Of a DNA stretch of 36,561 nt, positions 15,054 through 23,447 are shown piece after piece. The notes under the pieces are model-generated. The model was not told where the DNA came from. It saw nothing but the letters and a program-made list of their open reading frames with translations, and made no database searches. The translations under genes were made by a program, and so were the position numbers. The stretch is from Spirochaetia bacterium (GTDB lineage Bacteria; Spirochaetota; Spirochaetia; Treponematales; Breznakiellaceae), in NCBI GenBank assembly GCA_026002265.1, contig BOBG01000009.1, positions 1-36,561 of the forward strand, in the 5' to 3' direction. Every line of letters starts with the position of its first letter. Within the stretch, counting starts at the first letter, position 1.

Positions 15054-16286
15054 TTATTCTTTTGGCGTAATAAATTTTTTAGAAAACAACTCTATAAGAG
15101 ATTGCACTGATAATTTATTTAGAATATTATCAATGTTTTTTAACGCTCCATTCTCTGTGATTATTGAAGGAGAGACTACTATAGTCCAAACTGAGAAGAG
15201 TAAAAAAATGAAGGCAACAATTATTGCAATGAACCAATGAATGCCTAAATTTAATTCTCGGAGAAAAATTACTATTCCCAAAAGAAAAACAGAAATCACA
15301 CCCATTATTATAAGTGCTTTTACAATACCAACTGGCTGTTTTGCCTTTTCTTTACCATTAGACTCTTTATTCATCATATTTCCCGCTGTTTTATCAAACA
15401 TAGTCATAATGTCGTATTTATCACTTATCTTAATAATTATCTCATCAATGTTTTCACACTTATGTAAATATTCCCGTATCTCATAACAAAGTGTTATTAT
15501 ATCACTATTTCCTTTCCAATATAATAATTTATGTTCATTCGCAATTGCGATTTTTTGACTAACTCCTAACCCCAAAAGGATTCGCTCAAGCCTCTGAACG
15601 TTATATATTTTTTCAGTTCTGTTGATGGGATAATTACTAAATCCCTCATCCGATGGTATAATAATATTAGATCTAGCTAATGTACTCAAATATGACTCGG
15701 ACATTTTTCTTTGGAAATTCAAAGATTTCCTTATTGGGCTTGGTAATTGGCTTTTTTCCATATCATTAACTACCAACGGCCATAAAAAAGCATTTTGCGC
15801 AGAGTCTACTATTTGTTTTTTGAATGAAACCAACTCTCTAGTTTGTAGACCAAATTTATTAAGATAATCTAAACATTCTACGAGGCTTTGACCACCAATA
15901 TTTTTTATATTTCTTGGTTGAAAAGCAATATCAATGTTTAATACTGATGGTTCCGGTTTGAAATATGCCTTAAACCGATCAATGTTTTTAACAAGCTTAT
16001 TACTTTCTTGTTCAGATGCAATTAGTGTCTTCAAATCCGGTTGATTTGTTAATAGTTGTATATAACGCTTTTCTAGGAATTCTCTAAATTCAGATGTTAA
16101 TCGTTTAATAAATTCACTAGATTCAAATAGAATAGATGGTGTAATTACTATGCAATCATCCATCGACATGATAAACAAAAAATATTTTAATTCTAGAATA
16201 GTTCTATCTAAAATGGCATTTGTTAGACCATCATTGAAGGTAAAACTTGTAATTTCAATGTCAGGTAAATGAAATAGTATATTCAT
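15054..16286 (-). CDS. Unknown protein with two C-terminal transmembrane helices (passenger of the IS66-type element)
   Basis: 410 aa, no recognised family. The first 320 residues are soluble, mostly helical and Asn/Ile/Lys-rich, and include a hydrophobic beginning (MNILFHLPDIEITSF) and a Leu/Gly stretch RLERILLGLGVSQ. Residues about 325-400 hold two membrane helices (IMGVISVFLLGIVIFL and WFIAIIVAFIFLLFSVW), followed by a short tail ending KKFITPKE. The ATG at 16286 overlaps the upstream stop as ATGA with AAAGGA before it, so it is translationally coupled to the MazG/RlmN fusion; the frame's earlier start at 16316 is less likely. A soluble domain plus C-terminal TM pair is a common shape for membrane-disrupting defence effectors; that is inference. 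Confidence 0.8.
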   Translation of the reverse strand: MNILFHLPDIEITSFTFNDGLTNAILDRTILELKYFLFIMSMDDCIVITPSILFESSEFIKRLTSEFREFLEKRYIQLLTNQPDLKTLIASEQESNKLVKNIDRFKAYFKPEPSVLNIDIAFQPRNIKNIGGQSLVECLDYLNKFGLQTRELVSFKKQIVDSAQNAFLWPLVVNDMEKSQLPSPIRKSLNFQRKMSESYLSTLARSNIIIPSDEGFSNYPINRTEKIYNVQRLERILLGLGVSQKIAIANEHKLLYWKGNSDIITLCYEIREYLHKCENIDEIIIKISDKYDIMTMFDKTAGNMMNKESNGKEKAKQPVGIVKALIIMGVISVFLLGIVIFLRELNLGIHWFIAIIVAFIFLLFSVWTIVVSPSIITENGALKNIDNILNKLSVQSLIELFSKKFITPKE

Positions 16287-18142
16287 ATCATCCTTTGTGC
16301 CCTTAATTGACCACAAGCAATATTTGATACCTCATCATTTTCGATTACGGAAAGTCGAATCTTGATATTATGGCAAGTTTTTTCAATTATCTTTTTAAAT
16401 TTATTTCTTGAATCTTCTGATGCTTCCACTAGCGCAACGCTGTCATTAACTTTTATTAATTTTGTACATCTTAATTCTACCTCACGTGTCAACTTTTTAT
16501 CAATAGATACTATATTATCAATTGATTGTTTTCTTGTATTATGTTTGCACATTACATAATTAAATACAATGTTTTTATTTATTAAATTACCAGTATTAAT
16601 TAAATCAATTATTTCATCAATATTCAGTAATTTTTTATAACTTTTTCCGAATATTTTTTCCCTTTCATTATCTGATGAACCATGTAAAGAAATATATAAG
16701 GAATCAAATAGCATTGCATTTAGATAAAAACACTTATCCCTAATTAGAACAGAAGTTATATATATTTTTTGAAACTTTGATTTCATTTCTTTTAGAAAAT
16801 GACGAATTACAAGATAATTATTTAGAACTTCACCATGTCCTGATAAACTCAAAATACATTTTTCTGGTTGTAAGGCTAATTCTTTTACAAGGATGTCAAG
16901 AATCCCGAACAACTCATCAAGTGTTAGATTACGTATAAATCTTGGTTTTGTATATGTCGTTGCACAATGTAAACAACCTATATAGCAACCAGCTTGTGTT
17001 GATAGACAAATATGAGTATTGCCCTTATGATTAAATACTGCGATTTCTATAAAGATATTATCAGATAATGAAAAAATAATTTTTTTATTATCGTTGCCAA
17101 TTATTTCATTAATAGTCACATTCGCCAACTTAGCCTTGTTTTCTTTTTTCTTATTTGACTTATAAAAATATTCTTCCAATCCCGGGAGTACATCGCCATC
17201 CATGAGTAGCGTATCCGCATATCTGTTTTTTAATTTTAAATATATCCTATTCACAATATCTATATTCGTTAAATTGCATTGCTCACTAGCCAAAATAAAA
17301 GAAAATAGTGACATCATAAAAACATCACCAAATTCTTCTATTATATTTTCAGCGTTTTGTAAAGTAATTGCTTGTTCTAGTTCGCATATTTCTTTTGACA
17401 AATAATCAATAGAATTTTCAAAATTTAAATTTGCTCCCCATTCGCTTTCATATCGTATGCGTTTGATAAACTCAAATAATCTCAAATATTCATCCATTGC
17501 TGCGGAGGCCTTCATTACTTGTTTTACCAGAAATCCTCTGCTCACTTTTATTTTTAGTACGTCTTCAAAAAAATCCCGCAACGCACTATATGATACGTGA
17601 CATCGGCCTTTCATATATGCGACCAGTGCTATCAGTGCATTTGAAAATAAACCGCTGCGTGCCTCGGGCGGAACAGGCGCCGTGTGATATGATTGGCAAT
17701 TTTCACACCAATAGACATTACAGGCATACTCATTTACATAAAACGGTTTCGGAGCTATTTCTATTTGCTGGACCTTTTTGGGCGGCTTATTGGTTAATTC
17801 TAATTCCCCGCCGCAGCATGGGCATTTTTCTAATGTTTGTGTAAACGCGTTATCAATTTCCCCGGCTGAAAAAGGCAGGCGCTCATGTTTCTTATGCCCT
17901 TTCTGTCCCCCGATTTTTCCCCGTGTACCATTTTTTGTTTCTTTGGTTTTATTAACCTTGGGATTTATTATATCTGATGATGGCGGCTTTGATGAATCGC
18001 TTGAATCCTTTTTTAGATGCGCCACTTCAGACTCCAGTTCTTTTATGCGCTCATCCTGTTCTTTGATGTGTGCCTGAAGCTTACGTATATATGTCTCCAG
18101 TTCATTTATGATGTCTAAGTATTTTTGATTTCCCCAAATCAT
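16283..18142 (-). CDS. TnpC(N-terminal)-MazG-like-RlmN-like radical SAM fusion protein
   Basis: 619 aa in three parts. Residues 1 to about 215 are the IS66 TnpC front: coiled coil, SSDSSKPPSSD, GGQKGHKKHERLP, a zinc motif with CPCCGG and CENC, and the helical region to KASAAMDEY. Residues about 217-315 look like a MazG pyrophosphohydrolase: E251xxE254 and then EEFGD (269-273) fit its metal motif. Residues about 345-619 resemble RlmN: CLSTQAGCYIGCLHC holds the CxxxCxxC cluster (386, 390, 393) and a Cys matching RlmN Cys118 (379), GHGEVLNNY replaces GMGEP, and the end NIACGQLR keeps the methyl-carrier Cys (610). Composition turns AT-rich at the junction near Met216 (ATG 17497), which could be an internal start. 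Substrate unknown. Confidence 0.85.
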   Translation of the reverse strand: MIWGNQKYLDIINELETYIRKLQAHIKEQDERIKELESEVAHLKKDSSDSSKPPSSDIINPKVNKTKETKNGTRGKIGGQKGHKKHERLPFSAGEIDNAFTQTLEKCPCCGGELELTNKPPKKVQQIEIAPKPFYVNEYACNVYWCENCQSYHTAPVPPEARSGLFSNALIALVAYMKGRCHVSYSALRDFFEDVLKIKVSRGFLVKQVMKASAAMDEYLRLFEFIKRIRYESEWGANLNFENSIDYLSKEICELEQAITLQNAENIIEEFGDVFMMSLFSFILASEQCNLTNIDIVNRIYLKLKNRYADTLLMDGDVLPGLEEYFYKSNKKKENKAKLANVTINEIIGNDNKKIIFSLSDNIFIEIAVFNHKGNTHICLSTQAGCYIGCLHCATTYTKPRFIRNLTLDELFGILDILVKELALQPEKCILSLSGHGEVLNNYLVIRHFLKEMKSKFQKIYITSVLIRDKCFYLNAMLFDSLYISLHGSSDNEREKIFGKSYKKLLNIDEIIDLINTGNLINKNIVFNYVMCKHNTRKQSIDNIVSIDKKLTREVELRCTKLIKVNDSVALVEASEDSRNKFKKIIEKTCHNIKIRLSVIENDEVSNIACGQLRAQRMI

Positions 18143-18206
18143 TTCATTATTTTACCATGTTTCCTTTCATATGTCAATCATTATCGTTAGTTTTGCGTAA
18201 TTTTCC

Positions 18207-19910
18207 GTGAACGGTTACAAAATTATTTTGAAGAATGATAATTATAAATTTCAGGTGGTTTTTGGTGGTCGTTTATTTTCCTCTGATATTGGTTTTACCG
18301 ATGACGGAACAGCATATAAACGATTTTGGAATAAATACGGACGTCCTCCGGCTCAAATATACCAGCAGTATATTATTGATCGCCGGGACTTGCTGGTGCC
18401 GCAGAACATTCGCGAAGTCAAAGGCTCGTTCTTTACGCCTAAAATCTGGGCTGATAAATCAAAGGAGTATCTTGCTTCTGTTTTCGGTGCGGACTGGCAG
18501 GACGAATACTATGTGTGGGACTGCGCGGCAGGAACGGGAAATCTACTTGCCGGATTGTCGAATGAATATAACGTGTGGGCTTCCGATGTTGAACAAGGGA
18601 ATGTGGAAACCATGCAAAGTCTTATCGACATTGACGAAAACCTTAACTTGTTAAGCGGACATGTTTTTCAGTTTGATTTTTTGAATGACAGTTTTGACAA
18701 ACTGCCGGAAGAATTGAAGAAGATTATTGACGACCCGGAAAAACGGAAGAAGCTGATTGTGTATATCAACCCGCCGTATGCGGAAGCTGCGAATAACAAA
18801 AAAATACAAGGGAAGAATGGCAAAAAATCAGTAGAGAAAACACTGGTTGGGGAAAAATATGAAAATAGACTAAGTCATGCAAAAAAAGAACTCTTTGCAC
18901 AATTTTTGATGAGGATATATCTTGAAATACCTGATTGCAAAATAGCCGAATTTTCAACATTAAAAGCACTACAAGCCCCACGATTTAGTACATTTAGGTC
19001 GGTATTTCTTGCTAGGCTTGAAAATTGTTTTATTGTTCCAGCAGATACTTTTGAAAATGTAAAAGGTCAATTTCCCATTGGTTTTAAGATTTGGGATACG
19101 ACCATTAAAGAGATTTTTATAAAAACAAGTGTCGATGTATTTGATAAAAATGGAAATAGCATTGGACAGAGAAATTATTATTCTTATGATGGTGGTGTTA
19201 AATTCATTAATGATTGGGCACAAGCCTTTAGAAAGCCATTCGATGTGAAATATTCAATCGCTACACTTATTGGTATAGCAAATGATTTTCAACAACAGAA
19301 TTTGACCTTTTTTGATAGACCATATAAAAAAGTTATTGCAAGTAATCATAATTTTCAGGTTACAAAGGATAACCTAATTGAATCTGCTATTTATTATACT
19401 GTAAGGCATGCTATTCCTGCTGATTGGCTTAATGACCGAGATCAATTTCTTTACCCAAATGATAACTACAAAAGCGACATAGAATTTCAAAATGATTGTC
19501 TTATGAATATTCTATTTAACAATAATATCCAATCAAAAGACGGCATTAATCACTGGATACCCTTCACCGAAAAGGAAGTAGGCGCACGGGAAAAGTTTGA
19601 ATCAAACTTTATGAGCGATTTTCTTAAAGGACGCACTCTGAGCGCAGAAGCCACCGCCGTGTTGAATGCGGGAAAAGAACTTTGGAAATACTATCATGCC
19701 ACAATAAAGAACAACAAAACCGTTTCGGTCAACGCTTCGTATTATGACATTCGGGAATACTTTCAGGGGCGAAAAGAAAACGGCACGATGAATACCAAGT
19801 CAACAGACGAAACCTACAATGATTTGATTAAAATCTTACGGGAGGCGCTCAAGGTTTTGGCAAAAAAGATAGAGCCTGCGGTATATAAATATGGTTTTTT
19901 GCGGGAATAA
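18207..19910 (+). CDS. 3' part of the split type IIG gene: adenine methyltransferase, specificity region and C-terminus
   Basis: Codons from 18227 on continue the gene begun at 14135. A GTG at 18207 supplied by the end of the IS element could start translation (MNGYKIILKN), but no ribosome binding site is seen. The motifs are SFFTPKIWADKS, SAM-binding VWDCAAGTGNLLAGL and catalytic NPPY, so it should be a complete N6-adenine methyltransferase with a target-recognition region (about residues 195-430) and the conserved C-terminal helix block HWIPFTEKEVGAREKFES. Without the nuclease half it would methylate but not cut. It is followed 12 nt later by a second, similar methyltransferase. Confidence 0.88.
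   Translation: MNGYKIILKNDNYKFQVVFGGRLFSSDIGFTDDGTAYKRFWNKYGRPPAQIYQQYIIDRRDLLVPQNIREVKGSFFTPKIWADKSKEYLASVFGADWQDEYYVWDCAAGTGNLLAGLSNEYNVWASDVEQGNVETMQSLIDIDENLNLLSGHVFQFDFLNDSFDKLPEELKKIIDDPEKRKKLIVYINPPYAEAANNKKIQGKNGKKSVEKTLVGEKYENRLSHAKKELFAQFLMRIYLEIPDCKIAEFSTLKALQAPRFSTFRSVFLARLENCFIVPADTFENVKGQFPIGFKIWDTTIKEIFIKTSVDVFDKNGNSIGQRNYYSYDGGVKFINDWAQAFRKPFDVKYSIATLIGIANDFQQQNLTFFDRPYKKVIASNHNFQVTKDNLIESAIYYTVRHAIPADWLNDRDQFLYPNDNYKSDIEFQNDCLMNILFNNNIQSKDGINHWIPFTEKEVGAREKFESNFMSDFLKGRTLSAEATAVLNAGKELWKYYHATIKNNKTVSVNASYYDIREYFQGRKENGTMNTKSTDETYNDLIKILREALKVLAKKIEPAVYKYGFLRE
18219..18226. repeat. Right 8-bp target-site duplication (AAAATTAT)
   Basis: Pairs with 14852-14859. The ancestral restriction gene would have had one copy, reading KLKI-ILKND across the site as in the intact paralogue. 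Confidence 0.88.
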
Positions 19911-19922
19911 TGGAATTTGAGT

Positions 19923-21458
19923 ATGGAAAAAAGACTGGTTATAAATAATCTTCGGGAGATTAGAGGCTCGTTCTTTACGCCTAAAATCTGGGCTGATAAA
20001 TCAAAGGAGTATCTTGCTTCTGTTTTCGGCGCGGACTGGCAGGACGAATACTATGTGTGGGACTGCGCGGCGGGGACGGGAAACTTGCTTGCCGGATTAT
20101 CGAATGAATATAATGTGTGGGCAAGCGACGTTGATCAAGGCAATGTAGAAACCATGCAAAGCTTGATTGATATTGACGAAAATCTAAACTTACTTCCCGT
20201 TCATGTTTTTCAGTTTGATTTTTTGAATGACAGTTTTGACAAAGTGCCGGAGGAGTTGAAGAAGATAATTGACGACCCGGAAAAGCGCAAGAAGCTGATT
20301 GTGTATATCAATCCGCCGTATGCGGAAAGTTCCGGCGGTGAAAAAGCTAAAACAGGCGTTTCGACACAACATAAGACGCATGATGACTATAAAAAATTAC
20401 TGGGTAAGGCATCTAATGAGCTTTTTTCGCAATTCATTATTCGCATAGCGGATTTAATACCGCATTGCAATTTAGCAATGTTTTCAACATTGAAGTATTT
20501 AAACTCGTCTAACTTCAAAAACTTACGGCGTGTTTTTAGTGCTTCTTTTATGAATGGTTTTATGGTTCACGCAGATACATTTGATAATGTTCATGGTAAA
20601 TTTCCTATCGGTTTCTTGATTTGGAAATTGACAGCGGATTATCATATATCAGAATATGAAGAAAAACCATCTGAATTTCCAAAAGAAATTAAACTTGATG
20701 TACTGGACACCGCAGGTAATAAAATTGCTACAAAAGGATTTTACAACGGTATAGAATATATAAATAAATGGTTTGTAGAAAATAACGCTCTGGCAAAAGA
20801 AAGTATCGGAAAAGTGTATTACACAAGCAATGACTTTCAGCAAAATAATTTAGTCTTTATCAGCCTGACTGAAACAACAAGCCATCTTTCGTGTAACGAA
20901 ATAGCTAAAAGTAATCTTGTGCAATGTTCAATATATTTTGCTGCTCGTCATTGTTTTGAGCACACATGGATAAATCACAATGACCAGTTTCTCTATCCTA
21001 ATGATGGCTATAAAAACGACACAGAGTTTCAGAATAATTGTTTGGTGTATACACTGTTTCATGGCAAAAACAATATTCAGTCCCAGCATGGTATCAATCA
21101 CTGGATCCCCTTCACTGAAAAAGAGGTAGGCGCACGGGAAAAGTTTGAATCAAACTTTATGAGCAACTTTCTTAAAGGCCGCACTCTGAGCGCAGAAGCT
21201 GCCGCCGTGTTGGGTGCGGGAAAAGAACTTTGGAAATACTATCATGCCACAATAAAGAACAACAAAACCGTTTCGCACAATGCTTCGTATTATGACATTC
21301 GGGAATACTTTCAGGGGCGTAAAGAAAGCGGCACGATGAACACAAAATCAACAGACGAAACTTACAATGCGCTTCTTGCCGCCTTGCGCGGAACGCTTAA
21401 AACGCTCACGGTGAAAATACAGCCTAAGGTGTATAAGTATGGGTTTTTGAAGGAGTAG
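19923..21458 (+). CDS. Second adenine methyltransferase of the type IIG family, lacking the nuclease domain
   Basis: 511 aa. Residues about 10-130 (SFFTPKIWADKS to NPPYAE) are almost identical at DNA level to the preceding gene (19965-20330 against 18423-18780), and so is the C-terminal block from HWIPFTEKEV. The middle, about residues 135-390, is clearly different and should set a different recognition sequence. Motif I VWDCAAGTGNLLAGL and motif IV NPPY are intact. It starts abruptly at LREIRGSFF, so this is a partial duplication without the endonuclease and helical linker. ATG 19923 is preferred; the TTG at 19917 has no support. Confidence 0.87.
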   Translation: MEKRLVINNLREIRGSFFTPKIWADKSKEYLASVFGADWQDEYYVWDCAAGTGNLLAGLSNEYNVWASDVDQGNVETMQSLIDIDENLNLLPVHVFQFDFLNDSFDKVPEELKKIIDDPEKRKKLIVYINPPYAESSGGEKAKTGVSTQHKTHDDYKKLLGKASNELFSQFIIRIADLIPHCNLAMFSTLKYLNSSNFKNLRRVFSASFMNGFMVHADTFDNVHGKFPIGFLIWKLTADYHISEYEEKPSEFPKEIKLDVLDTAGNKIATKGFYNGIEYINKWFVENNALAKESIGKVYYTSNDFQQNNLVFISLTETTSHLSCNEIAKSNLVQCSIYFAARHCFEHTWINHNDQFLYPNDGYKNDTEFQNNCLVYTLFHGKNNIQSQHGINHWIPFTEKEVGAREKFESNFMSNFLKGRTLSAEAAAVLGAGKELWKYYHATIKNNKTVSHNASYYDIREYFQGRKESGTMNTKSTDETYNALLAALRGTLKTLTVKIQPKVYKYGFLKE

Positions 21459-21476
21459 CGGGGGAATGAGGTCTAT

Positions 21477-22607
21477 ATGAGCAAAACAGATGTGAAAAAT
21501 ACAATGCAAATTCATTCTCAGGCGAAAGTTGAGTTTTATGCAGCCTATCTCAGCCGGTATTTACAGATACTTTGTAAATCTCAATATATAACACAAATCA
21601 ATATTTTTGATGTGTTCTGCGGGACAGGCGTTTATGAAGATGGGAAGAAAGGAAGTCCTGTTGTTGCTTTTGATGATATAATAAAAGTAGCGTGTAACAA
21701 TACTCGGATATCACTGATTATCAATGATATTGAAATTGATAAGATAAATAGAGTAAGGGCATACATAGAAGCTCAAAACAATAAAGCATGTAACGTTGAA
21801 TATTTTAATCTTGATGTTGAAGAAATGTTTGCAAAAGTTTACAATCGTGTATCGCAAACCTCTACAAATACAAGAAACCTTATATTCATAGACCCATACG
21901 GGTACAAAAATATTAGAAATGATATTCTTCACAAATTAATGGAGAATGGGAAGACAGAAGTTATCTTGTTTTTACCAATATCACATATGCACCGGTTTAC
22001 ACAAGCGGCAATGAAAGATGAATACACTGTTCAATATGCGCCTTTGCGTAAATTTATTAACAGCTTTTTCGCTGTAAGTCACAAAATGCGAACAGAAAAA
22101 TTGCCTGTAATGGATTATATACAAAACATATCAAAGGCATTGAAATACAACGATAAATTCTTCACTACTTCATATTATATCGAAAGAGATAAGACAAATT
22201 ATTTTGCCTTGTTTTTTATGACTTCGCATAAATATGGATTTGAAAAAATTCTTGAGGTTAAATGGGAATTAGATGACAAGGCAGGCAGGGGATTTACACA
22301 ACCTGAAAGTCCTGGCTTGTTTGATGAAATACTTGACGAGCAATCAAGGAATGAGAGTTTTAAGTGTTTGGAGAATATACTGTTAAATTATTTAACAAAC
22401 CCGAAAACAAATCAACAGATTTACAATTTTACACTTGAAAATGAATTCTTACCAAAGCACACAAACGCAATATTTGAACGCTGGCAATCAGAAAAAGACA
22501 ATTTCAAAGTGTATGTTATCAATAGTGGTTTAGAAGCAAGAAAAAAATCATTTTATTTAACCCAAAGAGAAGATGTAGTAAAATTTGTCTTGGAGGCAAA
22601 ATCATGA
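21477..22607 (+). CDS. tcmP: Three-Cys-motif partner protein TcmP
   Basis: 376 aa. The N-terminal HSQAKVEFYAAYLSRYLQIL and DVFCGTGVYEDGKKGSP are hallmarks of the TcmP family. The DxFCGTG loop resembles a SAM-binding motif I, and NLIFIDPYGYK resembles motif IV of methyltransferase folds. TcmP is known only as the constant neighbour of DUF5131 (Gp37/Gp68-like) three-Cys proteins, and such a gene follows here with ATGA overlap. Its biochemical role is not established. It sits directly downstream of the two methyltransferases, 18 bp from the second. Confidence 0.85.
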   Translation: MSKTDVKNTMQIHSQAKVEFYAAYLSRYLQILCKSQYITQINIFDVFCGTGVYEDGKKGSPVVAFDDIIKVACNNTRISLIINDIEIDKINRVRAYIEAQNNKACNVEYFNLDVEEMFAKVYNRVSQTSTNTRNLIFIDPYGYKNIRNDILHKLMENGKTEVILFLPISHMHRFTQAAMKDEYTVQYAPLRKFINSFFAVSHKMRTEKLPVMDYIQNISKALKYNDKFFTTSYYIERDKTNYFALFFMTSHKYGFEKILEVKWELDDKAGRGFTQPESPGLFDEILDEQSRNESFKCLENILLNYLTNPKTNQQIYNFTLENEFLPKHTNAIFERWQSEKDNFKVYVINSGLEARKKSFYLTQREDVVKFVLEAKS

Positions 22608-23341
22608 AAACAACAAAGATTGAATGGACAGAAGCTACATGGAATCCGTCTGTTGGCTGTACAAAAGTTAGTGCAGGTTGTAAAAATTGTTATGCGGAAG
22701 TTATGGCGCGACGACTTCAAGCAATGGGTGCGCACGGTTATGAAAACGGTTTTGAGTTTTGCATTTTACCAGAACGGTTGGAACAGCCTTGTTTAATAAA
22801 AAAACCGACCATTTTTTTTGTAAACTCAATGAGTGATTTGTTTCATGAAAATATGACTTTTGATTTTCTTGATAAGATATTTAAAACTATTATCGAAACG
22901 CCTCAACATCATTATCAGATACTTACTAAACGCGAAAAAAAGCTTAAACGCTATTTTGCCACACGCGATGTACCAAACAATGTTTGGCTGGGTGTAACTG
23001 TTGAGAATGCTGATGTTAAGGACAGAATAGATGTTTTACGAGAAATTAATGCATCTATCAGATTTTTGTCTATTGAACCTTTAATTGGTGATGTTGGCAT
23101 TTTAGATTTGACAGATATTCATTGGGTTATCGTAGGCGGTGAAAGCGGAGTAAATGCGCGAAAAATGGATCCCGCATGGTTACATAATGTTCAATGTCAA
23201 TGCGAAGCACAAAATGTTGCTTTTTTCTTTAAGCAATGGGGAACATGGGGTAGTGATGGTAAAAAACGCAACAAACACGCTAATGGTAAAGAAATCAATG
23301 GCAAGATTTATCAAAGTTATCCCAATGCTGTAATGGCATAA
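22604..23341 (+). CDS. DUF5131 / phage Gp37-Gp68 family three-Cys protein
   Basis: 245 aa. The start TKIEWTEATWNPSVGCTKVSAGC followed by KNCYAE gives the three-cysteine signature GC-x6-GC-xx-C of the family, thought to be a radical-SAM-like Fe-S site. Later conserved stretches are FFVNSMSDLFH, QILTKR, WLGVTVEN, FLSIEPLIG and VGGESG, all typical. ATG 22604 overlaps the tcmP stop (ATGA), so the two are coupled and probably form a complex. The family occurs in phages and genomic islands; function unknown. Confidence 0.88.
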   Translation: MKTTKIEWTEATWNPSVGCTKVSAGCKNCYAEVMARRLQAMGAHGYENGFEFCILPERLEQPCLIKKPTIFFVNSMSDLFHENMTFDFLDKIFKTIIETPQHHYQILTKREKKLKRYFATRDVPNNVWLGVTVENADVKDRIDVLREINASIRFLSIEPLIGDVGILDLTDIHWVIVGGESGVNARKMDPAWLHNVQCQCEAQNVAFFFKQWGTWGSDGKKRNKHANGKEINGKIYQSYPNAVMA

Positions 23342-23407
23342 ATTGCAGACACGGTATGCTTTCTGTGGTGCGCCGCTTTATCGTCAGACTTCCCTCTTTT
23401 TACCGTT

Positions 23408-23441
23408 TTGACACAAAATTGACATAATTCTATGCTATTAT
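23408..23441 (+). promoter_or_regulatory. Response-regulator box and promoter of the two-component operon
   Basis: TTGACA at 23408-23413 and again at 23419-23424 form direct repeats with 11-bp period; read on the other strand they are TTATGTCA and TTGTGTCA. Exactly 11 nt after the second repeat is TATTAT (23436-23441). This matches the two copper-cluster promoters in half-sites, period and -10 spacing, so the encoded regulator probably activates its own gene and the copper genes. Confidence 0.72.
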
Positions 23442-23447
23442 AGAACT

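Larger units (their letters stand above)
14860..18218 (-). mobile_element. 3359-bp IS66/ISBst12-type element with a TnpC fusion and passenger gene
   Basis: Bounded by AAAATTAT direct repeats. Terminal inverted repeats are GTATCCGTTTACCG (14860-14873) and, from the right end, GTAACCGTTCACGG (18205-18218), 11 of 14 matching and starting with GTA as in IS66 ends. The gene next to the right end starts as IS66 TnpC but loses the catalytic part and continues as a MazG/RlmN-like protein; a second gene encodes a two-TM protein. No tnpA, tnpB or intact DDE domain is present, so it would need a transposase in trans. Between 14860 and 15053 there is no gene, only a GCGAC/GTCGC hairpin at 14998-15012. 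Confidence 0.88.

Noticed and set aside
16283..17490. Viperin-like antiviral radical SAM enzyme
   Set aside because: The cluster context and the terminal ACGQL cysteine match RlmN/Cfr, not viperin, which lacks that cysteine.
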